NCBI GenBank assembly: GCA_003184365.1
Contig: NKYR01000138.1
Coordinates: 31,932-95,931 of the forward strand
Length of the DNA: 64,000 bases
Direction: 5' to 3'
Source: Evernia prunastri
Taxonomy: Eukaryota > Ascomycota > Lecanoromycetes > Lecanorales > Parmeliaceae
Part shown: in pieces, positions 11,484-22,044 of the stretch
How the letters are laid out: every line of letters starts with the position of its first letter
How positions within the stretch are numbered: the stretch's first letter is position 1
Notes under the pieces: model-generated
The model's database searches: none
What the model saw: only the letters and a program-made list of their open reading frames with translations
What the model was told of the DNA's origin: nothing
Program-made: the position numbers and the translations under genes

Positions 11484-12288
11484 CAGGCAGCTTGGTTAGC
11501 TCTGCAGGAGAGGAAAAAGCATGATAAGGCTAATGCGCGCAAGTTACTTGCTACAGAGGTCTCTGAAAAGGAGGCCCGACGGCGAGAGAAGCAGGAGAAG
11601 CAGGTATCAAAGCCTATCTATCAAATTCCACCCCCACCAGCCTTCCGCCCCCCTCCCCGTCCTTCCCCGTCTTCTCCTACTGTTCAGCTAGCTCCTCCAA
11701 CTACTCAACCACTCCTACAGCCTCCCCAGCCAATTCTACAGTCTCAGAAACCTCGCGGTCGGCCCAAAGGGAGCAAGAACAGTGTGCCTACGTTCTCTAC
11801 TGCTCCGCCTTCCTCCTCCGCTCCACCAGTACTTATGAAGTCTAGTTCAGGCCGTCAAATCAAGGAAAAGAAGGCGTGGGAGCAAGAGAAAGGTCTCTCG
11901 CAGAAAAGATCCCGAGGACCTACGTTGAATGCTACACTCCAGCCTGCTATGCAGCCCAATAAGAAGAAGTCTAAGTCGAATCTGATACCCAGTGAGGATG
12001 TCGATGAGAGGGAGTCTCAGCAGCGACGTATTCTAGAGGCGGGCTATTTGCTAGGGGAACTCGTTGGGAGCAAGGAATAAGCATGAAGTAACTACTCATT
12101 ACGTCATACATCCAGAAATTTTTACATATAGGCCTTATGGAGTGATTGCGACGTGTTTGCGACATCATATTGTAGATATCCTACCCAGCTACCCTAATTT
12201 TGGTGGGGTTACCATACTTATTTGGGTAAGGAGGTAAAATAAGCGAATCTTGCGTTGCGCCCCTATCTTGCGCCCCCAGGACATCCCG
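11484..12288 (+). mobile_element. MULE-like element, copy 3 (3' part)
   Basis: Begins abruptly after the N at 11483 in the middle of the AT-hook ORF, whose frame is intact to the stop at 12080. It ends with the 3' terminal inverted repeat, ...GGACATCCCG at 12288, the reverse complement of the 5' ends of copies 1 and 2. Near-identical to copy 2 in the shared part (a few single-base differences, for example near 11707 and 11731). Confidence 0.8.
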
Positions 12289-12436
12289 TAGAGTCTGAGT
12301 AGGAAACCCCCGAATCGCTACAATGACCGATTTCAATGTATGTGTTTATCGCAATAATTGGACCGAATTCCAGAAGAATTCTTTTCTTATAGAAATATAT
12401 ATTCAACACAACGTCTACGTAATAAATTATAATTAT

Positions 12437-12608
12437 TGTTGAAAAGAGCGGTAGGACGAGGCCTAACCTCCTCGTGTGCAACCGAGGCGTAGACGGATTG
12501 GGACTAGCGTCCGCACTGCACTCTCATATGGCCTTGTGACCACCTGTCCCTTCATTCTGTACGTACTTTAGTAGTAATGAAGGACAGTCACCACATGCCC
12601 GTTAAACA
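12437..12608 (+). repeat. Copia-type LTR (5' LTR of a truncated element)
   Basis: A 172-bp stretch with TGTTGAAAAG at the start and TTAAACA at the end. It is followed at 12609 by GGTTATGAGCCCGG, which contains the reverse complement of a tRNA-Met anticodon stem-loop (GGCTCATAACC). Copia elements commonly prime from an internally cleaved initiator tRNA-Met, so this fits a 5' LTR plus primer-binding site. The element is cut at the N at 12676 after about 50 bases of leader. Confidence 0.55.
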
Positions 12609-12676
12609 GGTTATGAGCCCGGGTTAGCGTAAGCTGCCTGTGGCTGTCACGTCAAACGCTCGACCACGTTACCAGN

Positions 12677-13252
12677 TCCTACAGCCTCCCCAGCCAATTC
12701 TACAGTCTCAGAAACCTCGCGGTCGGCCCAAAGGGAGCAAGAACAGTGTGCCTACGTTCTCTACTGCTCCGCCTTCCTCCTCCGCTCCACCAGTACTTAT
12801 GAAGTCTAGTTCAGGCCGTCAAATCAAGGAAAAGAAGGCGTGGGAGCAAGAGAAAGGTCTCTCGCAGAAAAGATCCCGAGGACCTACGTTGAATGCTACA
12901 CTCCAGCCTGCTATGCAGCCCAATAAGAAGAAGTCTAAGTCGAATCTGATACCCAGTGAGGATGTCGATGAGAGGGAGTCTCAGCAGCGACGTATTCTAG
13001 AGGCGGGCTATTTGCTAGGGGAACTCGTTGGGAGCAAGGAATAAGCATGAAGTAACTACTCATTACGTCATACATCCAGAAATTTTTACATATAGGCCTT
13101 ATGGAGTGATTGCGACGTGTTTGCGACATCATATTGTAGATATCCTACCCAGCTACCCTAATTTTGGTGGGGTTACCATACTTATTTGGGTAAGGAGGTA
13201 AAATAAGCGAATCTTGCGTTGCGCCCCTATCTTGCGCCCCCAGGACATCCCG
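12677..13252 (+). mobile_element. MULE-like element, copy 4 (3' part)
   Basis: Begins after the N at 12676 in the proline-rich part of the AT-hook ORF, carries its C-terminus to a stop at 13044, and ends with the same 3' terminal inverted repeat as copy 3 (...GGACATCCCG at 13252). Its 3' flank (GGACTAGGT) differs from that of copy 3 (TAGAGTCTG), so the two are separate insertions or separate assembly pieces. Confidence 0.75.
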
Positions 13253-13342
13253 GGACTAGGTAGAATTCCCAGACGAAAGATCAGGAAACAAGAAAGAACG
13301 GGGGATGCGAGCAGCCCTTAAGGGGCTGTCGCCTAGATCGTC

Positions 13343-14152
13343 CGGAAGGTCTTGGGAGCGCACACTCCGGCCGCACCGCACACTTCGGATAAATAATAAT
13401 GCGGAACTATAGTAGCGTTGCCGAGGTACCTCGTCTTTAGTGTAGACACCACCCAATTTCATGTACCTTTCTATCCACACCTCATATTCGCTTCCTCATC
13501 ACCTTCCACCCACAACACCTCTTCCACCCACATCGTCTTACCACAACCAGTCGCTATTATGGCTACTCAGGCTGCTCAATGGACTCCTCACCCCCGCCTC
13601 GACGACGACCTAAAGCCTTTGGTTCAGAAGGTTATTGACGGTATACCGCAGGAGCATTTAGAGCCTCCTTCACCAAATGAGACTTTTGATGTACCCGATG
13701 ACGCCTGGACTCGCCTTCAGAATTACGCCTTCAGTCANAGAATAAGCCCTCTGCTCCGCCTATTTTGATTGACGAACCCCCACCATCGTCCGCCCCAGCA
13801 GCATTAGCGACGACTCGTCATGGCCGGCCGGTAAAAGAGAAGAAAGTGTGGGAGCAGGAAAAAGGACATAGCCAGTCCTGGGGGCAACGGGGGCGACAGC
13901 GAGGTGATAGCCTGGAAGCAGAGCTATCCCCCCCAAAGAAGAAGAAGTCGAAGACGAATCTCGTCGATGCGATCGATGTGGACGAATGGGAGTCACAGGA
14001 GCAACGACGGTTACAGTCAGCATTTGTAGTAGAGGACTAATACCGTCAGGAAACCTCTACCATGCCCAGTAAAACCCATGCCAAGACGGGTCGCATTATT
14101 ATTTATCCGAAGTGTGCGGTGCGGCCGGAGTGTGCGCTCCCAAGACCTTCCG
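13343..14152 (+). mobile_element. Second MULE-like element family, both ends present, 9-bp target duplication
   Basis: About 60-bp terminal inverted repeats: CGGAAGGTCTTGGGAGCGCA at 13343, and its reverse complement ending at 14152. Flanks carry the exact 9-bp direct repeat TAGATCGTC (13334-13342 and 14153-14161), the size typical of Mutator-like elements. An ATG at 13559 opens a frame (WTPHPRLDDDLKPLVQKVI) clearly related to the first family (WVPHPYLEEDLHPILQRAI). A later frame ending at 14040 has the same basic tail style (VWEQEKGHSQ; PKKKKSKTNL). An N at 13738 interrupts the ORF. No transposase is present, so the element is non-autonomous or collapsed. Confidence 0.8.
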
Positions 14153-14161
14153 TAGATCGTC

Positions 14162-14376
14162 GGCTATCGCATAGATTAACCTGACTAGACTGAGATCCAC
14201 ACCATGACATATTATAAAAAAAAATTAAGAAAAATTTAGAAGTTCTAAATAACTTCTTTCCTTGAACCTACATTTTTCAAATTTTTTATATGTTATTTAG
14301 TGATATTAAAAGAATAATTCCTAAAAATTCTATAACATTTGGTGGTTTGGTTGTCGCGTGATAATATATTGAAAGT
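14162..14376. other. AT-rich gap before the Copia element
   Basis: About 215 bases, very AT-rich (long A and T runs), without a gene. It looks like RIP-degraded repeat DNA. Confidence 0.45.
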
Positions 14377-14507
14377 TGTTGGAAATAGTGGCAGTCAGCC
14401 CTACCCCGTTAGTGGCTTGGCGGAAGTATTTCCATCTCTCGTAGTCCATAGATGTTCCTACTCCTTAGTGTAATAAATCAAGTCATATTGTATCTCATTA
14501 TTCAACA
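14377..14507 (+). repeat. 131-bp LTR of the Copia element
   Basis: Starts TGTTGGAAATAGTGG and ends TTATTCAACA (TG...CA ends). GGTTATGATTGCCCGG, a candidate half-tRNA-Met primer site, follows directly at 14508. A second, truncated copy of the same LTR is at 63827-63943, which confirms it as a dispersed repeat. No downstream partner LTR exists here because the element is cut. Confidence 0.75.
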
Positions 14508-14685
14508 GGTTATGATTGCCCGGTAGTACTACTGCTGCATTGTCACTCCTGCACGTCGCCGTCGCTACCTGCAGCCCACCTGTGGTGGAGAAAAGTCTAC
14601 CTGTGGTAGCACCGTGTTATTAACACACCCCCAAGTCTACCTGTGGTAGCATTCAAAATCTGCCTGTGGCAGTACCTCATACACC

Positions 14686-17349
14686 ATGTCACATTCACGC
14701 TTTACTACCACTACGGAGGACACCTTCAAATCCAATCGAATCCTTGTTCTCTCCTCCACCAACTACGAGAAATGGTTCGCCCTTACCAAAGCCAAATTGC
14801 AAGCGAAGGGCGGAAACTACGTTCTCGATAGAACGAAAGTACAACATCTACAACTACATCCTGATGACAGAGCTGAGTACGACAAGCTTGATGGACTAGC
14901 TAAAGAACTGATTCTCCTGGGAACGGACGAAGTCGACTTGACACGAATCATCGACAAAGCTACAGCAAAGGAACAATGGGATGCATTGGTGGAGAAATAC
15001 AAAGATAATCGAAAGCTTGTAGTGGCGAACAAGCAGAAGGAATTCGTCAACTACGAGAAGAAACCAGAACAGACAGTACAAGACACGTGGTCTGCTCTAC
15101 ACAAGATTCGTAACGACATCGTCGCTATCAAGCGTTCACTGGCCACGGCATATGACACGGAAGAAATCCTGTATAGGCTTTACGATTCCTTACCGCCAGA
15201 GTATGCCACGACTGTTGCCGTTCTCAAGTCACAAGAAGAGAAGGACGATATCAGAGCACTTCGCATATTGCAGGAAATGGAGGATTCATTGAAGGATACC
15301 TACACCGATACAGGCATGTATGCTCGCCGTCCTCAAAACATTCGCCAACGATCGGCACCTCAGTCTCAATCGCGTCTCAATCGCTCGCCCGAGCCTCAAC
15401 GACCTCAGCGATCTTCCTCCAAATCCTCCTCTCGCCCCGCCTCAATTCTCATCAAACCACGATGCTACATTTGTGATGAGGAAGGCCACAAGGTCCAGGA
15501 ATGCGATGCATTTGAAGCGATCAAGGAACTGGTTCGTGCCCTGAAAGACGGAAAGAAGAAGACAAAGAAGGTCTCCTTTGCCAAAAAGAAACCTCACAAG
15601 GCCTATGAGGCTGAGTCAGACTCCTCTGATGATATCGCTGATGTGGACTCTTCCGATGAGGAAGAAATTGCCCATATTACGAAGGAAGCAGCCAGTAAGC
15701 TTCAACCCTCTTCGTGGATCACTGATACTGGCGCGTCATCCCATATGACTGACAAGACCAACCTTTTCAGTGGCCCTCTCACTCGAATGAAGAGACGCAC
15801 AATCAAGGTTGGAGGGGGAGAATTGTATGCAGATCAGATGGGTACGATAGTAATCAAAAGTCGCCAAGGAAGGCCGGTGCACATCATGCGTGTCTACTAT
15901 GTTCCTGGCCTTGGTGCCAATCTTTTATCATGCAGGAGGCTATGTATGCTAGGGCTGAAAGGCCGTTTTGACACGAATGCGATATTCCTTCAGAAGAGAC
16001 ACCAAGACATGCTTAGGGCAGATCATCGAGAAGGAGTGTATGTCTTGACGTGGATCTCAAGCAAATTTCCTACTGGAACCACTTCAAAAGGCCCTGTCCA
16101 ACAGCAAGTCTTCCCCGCAATGGAACATCCAATAACAGTTGAAGTAGAAGAACAGCCCACCAATGAGAAGAAAGCTGATGATGATGTCATTATGACCGAG
16201 ACTGAAGGGGAATCTCAACCGTCACAGTCAGCAAAGGATTATTTCCTTATGCACCGACGATTCGCTCACTTTGGATCCAAAATTCTCACCAAGCTTCATG
16301 AAGTCACTACCCATTCACCGCCAATACGTCTACCAAAGCATAGAAAGCCTTGCCCCACATGTGCAATTGGGAAGATGAAGAAGAGAATCAACCGTATAGT
16401 GACTCCTAGAAAGGATGGAGGATTAGACCTTGTTTCCATTGATGCTTGTGGACCGCTTCCAAAGAGTCTTGTTGGTAATACCACATTCCTAGAGATTGTT
16501 GACAATCACTCGCGAAAGGTCTGGACGATCTGTACCAAGGATAGGAAGTCTATCCCAGCGGAGCTTGATATATGGAAAAACACTGTGGAGCTACAGACTG
16601 GGAGGAAGCTGAAAGCTGTTAGGCTAGATAACGCACCAGAACTGCTGTCACTCGTGAAGGATTGGGTGAAGAAGCATGGACTCACACTCCAAGATACCGA
16701 GCCATATACGTCACATCAGAATGGTATCGCTGAGAGAGCAATTCAAACTACAGAGGCGAACGTTCGTGCAATGCTTCAAGATGCACAACTACCAATGCAG
16801 TTTTGGGATGAAGCTGCAATGGCTGATGCATACCTCAGGAACCGAATTGCATCTGGACCAATCATTGACGAGAAACCTACCAGCCCTGAGCAAGTATACA
16901 CAGGAAAGCTTCCATCCATTGACCATGTCAGAGTATGGGGCTGTAAATGCATATCCTACGTCAATCCAAACTCTCATCCCGTGGGTACTCGAAGGGATAA
17001 ATTGATGCCCAAAGGAAGAGAAGCGTTGTTAATGGGATTTGATCCAGAAACAATAAAGCAGTATCGTGTCTACGCTCCTGATCTGGGACGATGCATCAAG
17101 GCTTCAACGATTACATTCTTCGAGGATGAAAAGGGTGGTGATATCGATTTGAAACTTAAGATCTCTACACCAAATGAGTTGGCAACTCGTAACCCTGTCG
17201 GACGACCAAGGGCTTCATCAAAGGAATCAACTGCACGTGTATCTGACAAGCGACGTGATGAGCATGACCATGAGATACCAGCGACCCCAGATACCAGCGA
17301 CCCCAGTGATATTCTCCATCCGGTGGCACAACCCCTTCTTTTCGTATAG
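14686..17349 (+). CDS. Ty1/Copia Gag-Pol polyprotein, 3'-truncated (RT and RNase H missing)
   Basis: An 887-residue open frame starting at the ATG about 180 bases after the 131-bp LTR. In order: Gag (about residues 1-250), zinc knuckle CYICDEEGHKVQEC (about 260), aspartic protease DTGASSHMTD (about 346), GAG-pre-integrase with HRRFAH and CPTC, and integrase with Asp 586 (VSIDACGP), Asp 648 (AVRLDNAPE) and Glu 683 (NGIAERAIQT), a DDE set with about 35-residue spacing. The true coding ends at 17312 (ATPDTSDPSD); the last dozen codons are spacer sequence. Reverse transcriptase is absent, so the copy cannot be autonomous. No RIP-type stops are present, so it is young. Its 3' 623 bp recurs inverted just downstream. 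Confidence 0.9.
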   Translation: MSHSRFTTTTEDTFKSNRILVLSSTNYEKWFALTKAKLQAKGGNYVLDRTKVQHLQLHPDDRAEYDKLDGLAKELILLGTDEVDLTRIIDKATAKEQWDALVEKYKDNRKLVVANKQKEFVNYEKKPEQTVQDTWSALHKIRNDIVAIKRSLATAYDTEEILYRLYDSLPPEYATTVAVLKSQEEKDDIRALRILQEMEDSLKDTYTDTGMYARRPQNIRQRSAPQSQSRLNRSPEPQRPQRSSSKSSSRPASILIKPRCYICDEEGHKVQECDAFEAIKELVRALKDGKKKTKKVSFAKKKPHKAYEAESDSSDDIADVDSSDEEEIAHITKEAASKLQPSSWITDTGASSHMTDKTNLFSGPLTRMKRRTIKVGGGELYADQMGTIVIKSRQGRPVHIMRVYYVPGLGANLLSCRRLCMLGLKGRFDTNAIFLQKRHQDMLRADHREGVYVLTWISSKFPTGTTSKGPVQQQVFPAMEHPITVEVEEQPTNEKKADDDVIMTETEGESQPSQSAKDYFLMHRRFAHFGSKILTKLHEVTTHSPPIRLPKHRKPCPTCAIGKMKKRINRIVTPRKDGGLDLVSIDACGPLPKSLVGNTTFLEIVDNHSRKVWTICTKDRKSIPAELDIWKNTVELQTGRKLKAVRLDNAPELLSLVKDWVKKHGLTLQDTEPYTSHQNGIAERAIQTTEANVRAMLQDAQLPMQFWDEAAMADAYLRNRIASGPIIDEKPTSPEQVYTGKLPSIDHVRVWGCKCISYVNPNSHPVGTRRDKLMPKGREALLMGFDPETIKQYRVYAPDLGRCIKASTITFFEDEKGGDIDLKLKISTPNELATRNPVGRPRASSKESTARVSDKRRDEHDHEIPATPDTSDPSDILHPVAQPLLFV

Positions 17350-17367
17350 CCTCACTTCCTGGCAGCG

Positions 17368-17990
17368 ATATCACTGGGGTCGCTGGTATCTGGGGTCGCT
17401 GGTATCTCATGGTCATGCTCATCACGTCGCTTGTCAGATACACGTGCAGTTGATTCCTTTGATGAAGCCCTTGGTCGTCCGACAGGGTTACGAGTTGCCA
17501 ACTCATTTGGTGTAGAGATCTTAAGTTTCAAATCGATATCACCACCCTTTTCATCCTCGAAGAATGTAATCGTTGAAGCCTTGATGCATCGTCCCAGATC
17601 AGGAGCGTAGACACGATACTGCTTTATTGTTTCTGGATCAAATCCCATTAACACCGCTTCTCTTCCTTTGGGCATCAATTTATCCCTTCGAGTACCCACG
17701 GGATGAGAGTTTGGATTGACGTAGGATATGCATTTACAGCCCCATACTCTGACATGGTCAATGGATGGAAGCTTTCCTGTGTATACTTGCTCAGGGCTGG
17801 TAGGTTTCTCGTCAATGATTGGTCCAGATGCAATTCGGTTCCTGAGGTATGCATCAGCCATTGCAGCTTCATCCCAAAACTGCATTGGTAGTTGTGCATC
17901 TTGAAGCATTGCACGAACGTTCGCCTCTGTAGTTTGAATTGCTCTCTCAGCGATACCATTCTGATGTGACGTATATGGCTCGGTATCTTG
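17368..17990 (-). mobile_element. Inverted second copy of the Copia integrase region
   Basis: This stretch is the reverse complement of 16690-17312, 623 bp, with one difference seen (A-L-L versus A-V-L codons near 17021). Its minus-strand frame carries the integrase Glu motif and downstream region. A 55-bp spacer (17313-17367) separates the arms. It ends exactly at the N at 17991. Either a head-to-head insertion, or an inverted assembly artefact. Confidence 0.8.
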
Positions 17991-17991
17991 N

Positions 17992-18369
17992 AACCCAGGG
18001 CCGCACAACGCTGTTGCCAAGTCAAAGCGGCCCCGCCGTCTCCGAAATCTCCGGGGTCTCGCCACTATTTTTATCCTTTCTGCTCGCAGACGACTCGCAG
18101 GCCAATCTACAGCGCTGGGGCATCGCTTGCCTGAGGGGGGGGGTAGTGTTACGGACGTACCCTAGGTGTCAGGCACATAGGGAGTGTTTATGGCTATGTG
18201 TCTAGCACATAGAGTGTTTATTGGTTATTGACACATTCCCATTGACACATAGGCTAGCGGGGATTCTTCCTAGTATTTAAGCGCTCTTCTTCTGTACATA
18301 TTTCCTCCTTATCTAGTTGTCTTATTCAATTTACCCCCATTAGACTTGACTCTGGGCACGGTTCTGACA
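17992..18369 (+). mobile_element. 3' end and LTR of a second LTR retrotransposon
   Basis: 17992-18146 is internal sequence ending in a polypurine tract (GAGGGGGGGGGTAG). 18147-18369 is a 223-bp LTR starting TGTTACGGACG and ending GGTTCTGACA. A related LTR lies inverted at 60220-60444 with a target duplication, which defines these borders independently. Element class (Gypsy or Copia) cannot be told from this piece. Confidence 0.7.
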
Positions 18370-19139
18370 TAGACATGGTTCACACATGATTAATAATCTG
18401 AAATAGTGGTAATTACGGAATTCATTTGTACATGATTTAGATTACGAAACGTTTCTAATTTTCTACCATTGAAAATAAAGTTAACTGTTTAATTTAATCT
18501 ATGAGAACGTGTATTTCGGTAAGCTTAGCGTGTATTCAAAAATTCCAGGGTCCATCTCTAGGTATTTACCTTCTCATTTCCACCCCATCATTCCTTCCCC
18601 CCCCGCCTCCACCCCCACAATCTCCTACATCGACGTCCGCTATATCCCGAGAACGTCGTTCTCGCGACAGAATCGTCTGAATCAATCGAATTTGAAGTTT
18701 TTTTCTTTGCGACGTTGACGTGAAAACGTAGACAGAGATGTCGAGTCTCTCTCTTAACCTTAAATTATGTAGATAATAGTATATATATATACTACAGTCG
18801 ATAAGGATAAAGCGTTGAAATATTTAGAATTGCTAAAAAAGAAAATCAAATAAATTTCGTTGAAAGATATTGATAATTGAAAAATTTAAGCGATACTAAA
18901 CCTTATTTAGTGATAAACTTTAAAATGTTTAAATACGATGTCCACTAATCAAAAGCATGTCTATACCGTAGTGGTACCAAAACCATTTGAAAACCGTTCG
19001 TAAGAATCAGGTCTTTCCTACCTAGGTAGGTAGGTAGGTAGGTACCTTAGGTAAGGTACATGTATATTCATTCTCTCTTCCCAGATCAACCACAGATCAA
19101 CCACAGCAACAGAGGACAGCCGGTGCAATTCGATAACGA
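18370..19139. other. AT-rich intergenic stretch, upstream of HET gene 1
   Basis: About 770 bases, AT-rich through 18950. A short tandem of TAGG/TACC words (CTACCTAGGTAGGTAGGTAG, from 19020) lies about 110 bases before the HET gene start. No supportable gene. Confidence 0.5.
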
Positions 19140-21977
19140 ATGGACCACTTGGAGCAAATACAGGACCCTGTTCGAAAGTCCGTGGATGTTCCTTTCGTCT
19201 GTGCTAGCTTCACTTTTGATCCCAACCCATTAACGTTCGAGGAATTTGAGAATTTTCCGCAGCGACACGGATACAATACACATGATGTGATACAAGGTGT
19301 CTCTGGTCAGCAAGCTTTGTGCCAAAGTATATCATTCCTTCAGTCGTGGCTCTTCTTCGGATTACTCGTTCAGATATTCGGGCCCATCGGTTTGACCTTG
19401 AGTCGGAATGAGTTCGTTCGGATAGAAGATGATGGCAAACCGGTCATCACAACGAAAGCATTGCCAAAGTATATGTGGTTCTGGCTGGCGGTTCGACACC
19501 ATCAGCCGAGATATGAAATAGAAGACCACGCTAAGCTAGCAGACTCTTGCTTGGAGTTGGCGAACAGAGTAACCAACAAGCTGATCTCGCACGAATTAAG
19601 CCCGGGAGCGTCTCCTACCCAAGGATATCTGGGGGAGACTCTGTCCGCCTTAAGCAGTGTAGAAAAGTCAGCGGCTGAAAGCGTTCTTCTATCTTTAGTC
19701 ATTCTCGGAGAAACACTATGCTATGCGCGAAACCAGGTAGTTCCCTATAGTGTCGGGCCGACACTGCACTGGAAATATCCACCGCTTGGGTCAGCCCTTT
19801 TACAAAATGCTGGTTGGTGCATCGCGGAAATCAACGGCCTGTAGGTTCATCTCGTTTTTCGACTATTCTGTTGATAACGAGAAGAGAATATGCCAATGCA
19901 GACACTTACTTAGAGTCCAATTTTAGTTACAAACATTGCCGCGCCCCTACACTTTATTACTTGAGTACATGGGACAGGGTAGTCTTGAAAAAAGATCACT
20001 CGCGATGCGGAAACTCTACGAACTGTCAAGCGCATCAACTGAATCCTAAAACCTACAGAACGCAACATGCTGCAGGTTGTGTCTATTGTCCGGAGCACGG
20101 ATTGTCCTCCGAAGCAATCTCCTCGATCCTTATCCCAGAAAAGACTGTTGTGCCGCTTGTCACTGTCGATTCCCAACGTCTAGACTCCCCAGTAAGGGCT
20201 TTCTCTGCAGATATTTCTCGAGTTGAAGCCGTACCGTCATATGTTGCCATATCCCACGTCTGGTCAGACGGAAAAGGCAATCCCGACCGAAACTTCCTAC
20301 CTCTGTGTCAGCTGCAACGTCTACAGGATTGCACAAACGCTCTATACCCCTCGGATCAGCACCCTGTACCTTTCTGGATGGACACGCTCTGTGTGCCGGT
20401 AGGGAAAAGGTTTTGGCCTGTTCGGAATAGGGCTCTTAATCGCATGAAGTCTACATATAAATCCGCCGAAAAGATTCTCGTGTTTGACACCTCTCTCGAA
20501 ATTGTGGACTCAAGTGTCGCTCCCGAAGAAGCATTGATACGGATTCGATATTCGCCATGGTCAAGTAGACTTTGGACTATGCAAGAGGGGCGATTGGGCC
20601 TTAACCTTTACTTCCAATTCCGCGATAAGAGCATTTCATTTGACCATCAGCCTTACCAAGGTGGAGCTACTGGGACTTTGCCGGCTGTCGAGGCAATACT
20701 CAACAGCTTGACTACTCTGGAGCTCGTGAGCCTTGAATTCTTGTTTGCTTCCGTTGCGTGTGCTGCACTGACATTATTTTGCTTAACAGGCTCATTCTCC
20801 CGCAGCTCTGCTTCTTGTCCGCGCCCTGGCTTACACAGATCAAACCCTGCAGCTACGTCTCTCATACGCACACAAGCCCCCCCAAGCTGACCCAGATGAA
20901 GAAGATATACGCATCTCAGCCATCGAATCTTTCCAAAATCTGAAGCTTGAAGATAACCTACATAAAACGTGGTATCATATAGCGAGGAAGCTGATTGGCG
21001 AGACGTACGAACCTTCTCAGCTCGATGACGAGCTAAGGTCAGACATACATGCCATCATCATGAGCCCCATAGTAAGTCACTGCGGCGAAGCTTGGCTTCG
21101 AAGCCGTGGTTATGCTTACGGTCTTGCTCTCAATCGTGTGTCCGGCTCAGATCACTTCCGATCTGGATCAAAGCCTTCTCGCATGTTCGACGACACCGCT
21201 CGCGGACTACAGGGGCGTACCACAAGTAGAATAGAAGATGAGCCTGTATGTCTCTGCGCACTGCTCGGACTTGACAACACACAGGTATTGGACATCCCAG
21301 TGCCAGGACCCCGGAAAAAGCGCATACTTTCTTCCATATCTTCCAAAGCAACACTGGCAAACATTTGCCGCAGTATTGGACTCGATACACAAGCAACCTT
21401 GAACAAATGCCACGATGAACGCATGAGAGCTGCGCTGCAGCTTGTTGATGCTTTCCCCCCTCACATCATCTTCTGGAATGTGCCGCGACTTAAGAAACAA
21501 GGATGGCGTTGGGCACCTTCTACACTTCTCAGTGAAGATACGCAGATACGCGCCCAAGCTTCAATTTATGCGAAAAGACGGGACGAAGGGCTTCTGGTCG
21601 ATTATCCCGGATGGCTTATCTCTCTGGATCAAAGCAGTTGTCAAAAATCCCCGCGGAACTATGACTTCCTCATTCTGAGGTTAAGTGCAGACATTGAAGG
21701 GGATAGTCATCCTTTCCGACGTTCGTGGCTTCATTCACGGCTTCGAGGATCTGGAAAGCATTGGCAGCACCTGTTCAACAGGAATCATGATCTCGCGCTT
21801 GTTGTGAATGAGGGGAGGGGAGTTTTGGTGAGTGTTCATAGAGAAGTAGATGGGATAGTTTTCACAAGTTTTGAGGCAGCTGTGGAACGCTTCCCTTCCA
21901 CCGCTCCAACTGAGCATGCTACTGTAATCTCAGGTAGGGCCACCTGGGTTGAATATCCCAAGTGGTGCATTGGTTGA
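19140..21977 (+). CDS. HET-domain protein 1 (heterokaryon-incompatibility type)
   Basis: Exons 19140-19840, 19885-20725 and 20790-21977, introns 44 and 64 nt, giving 909 residues. The HET domain core starts near residue 354 with AISHVWSDGKGN and continues to FWMDTLCVPV, the two hallmark motifs. HET domains trigger programmed cell death after fusion of incompatible hyphae, or act in other immunity-like responses (family knowledge). Upstream are an N-terminal region with LQSWLFFGLL, and a Cys/His cluster (about 270-300: HSRCGNSTNC, YRTQH, CVYC). The C-terminal half has RLKKQGWRWAP and a DYPGWL motif shared with the two neighbours. No NACHT, ankyrin or WD repeats. The start MDHL matches the starts of its paralogs. 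The stop lies 67 bases from the stop of the convergent paralog. Confidence 0.9.
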
Positions 21978-22044
21978 AGATGGACGCAAATGCACGAGTC
22001 AACGTTTGTAGGTAGATATCGAATCCTAGCGACTAGACATTGAT

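Noticed and set aside
18509..18718. Short 69-residue open frame before the HET cluster
   Set aside because: No protein-like features, no neighbours in frame, AT-rich context; chance frame.
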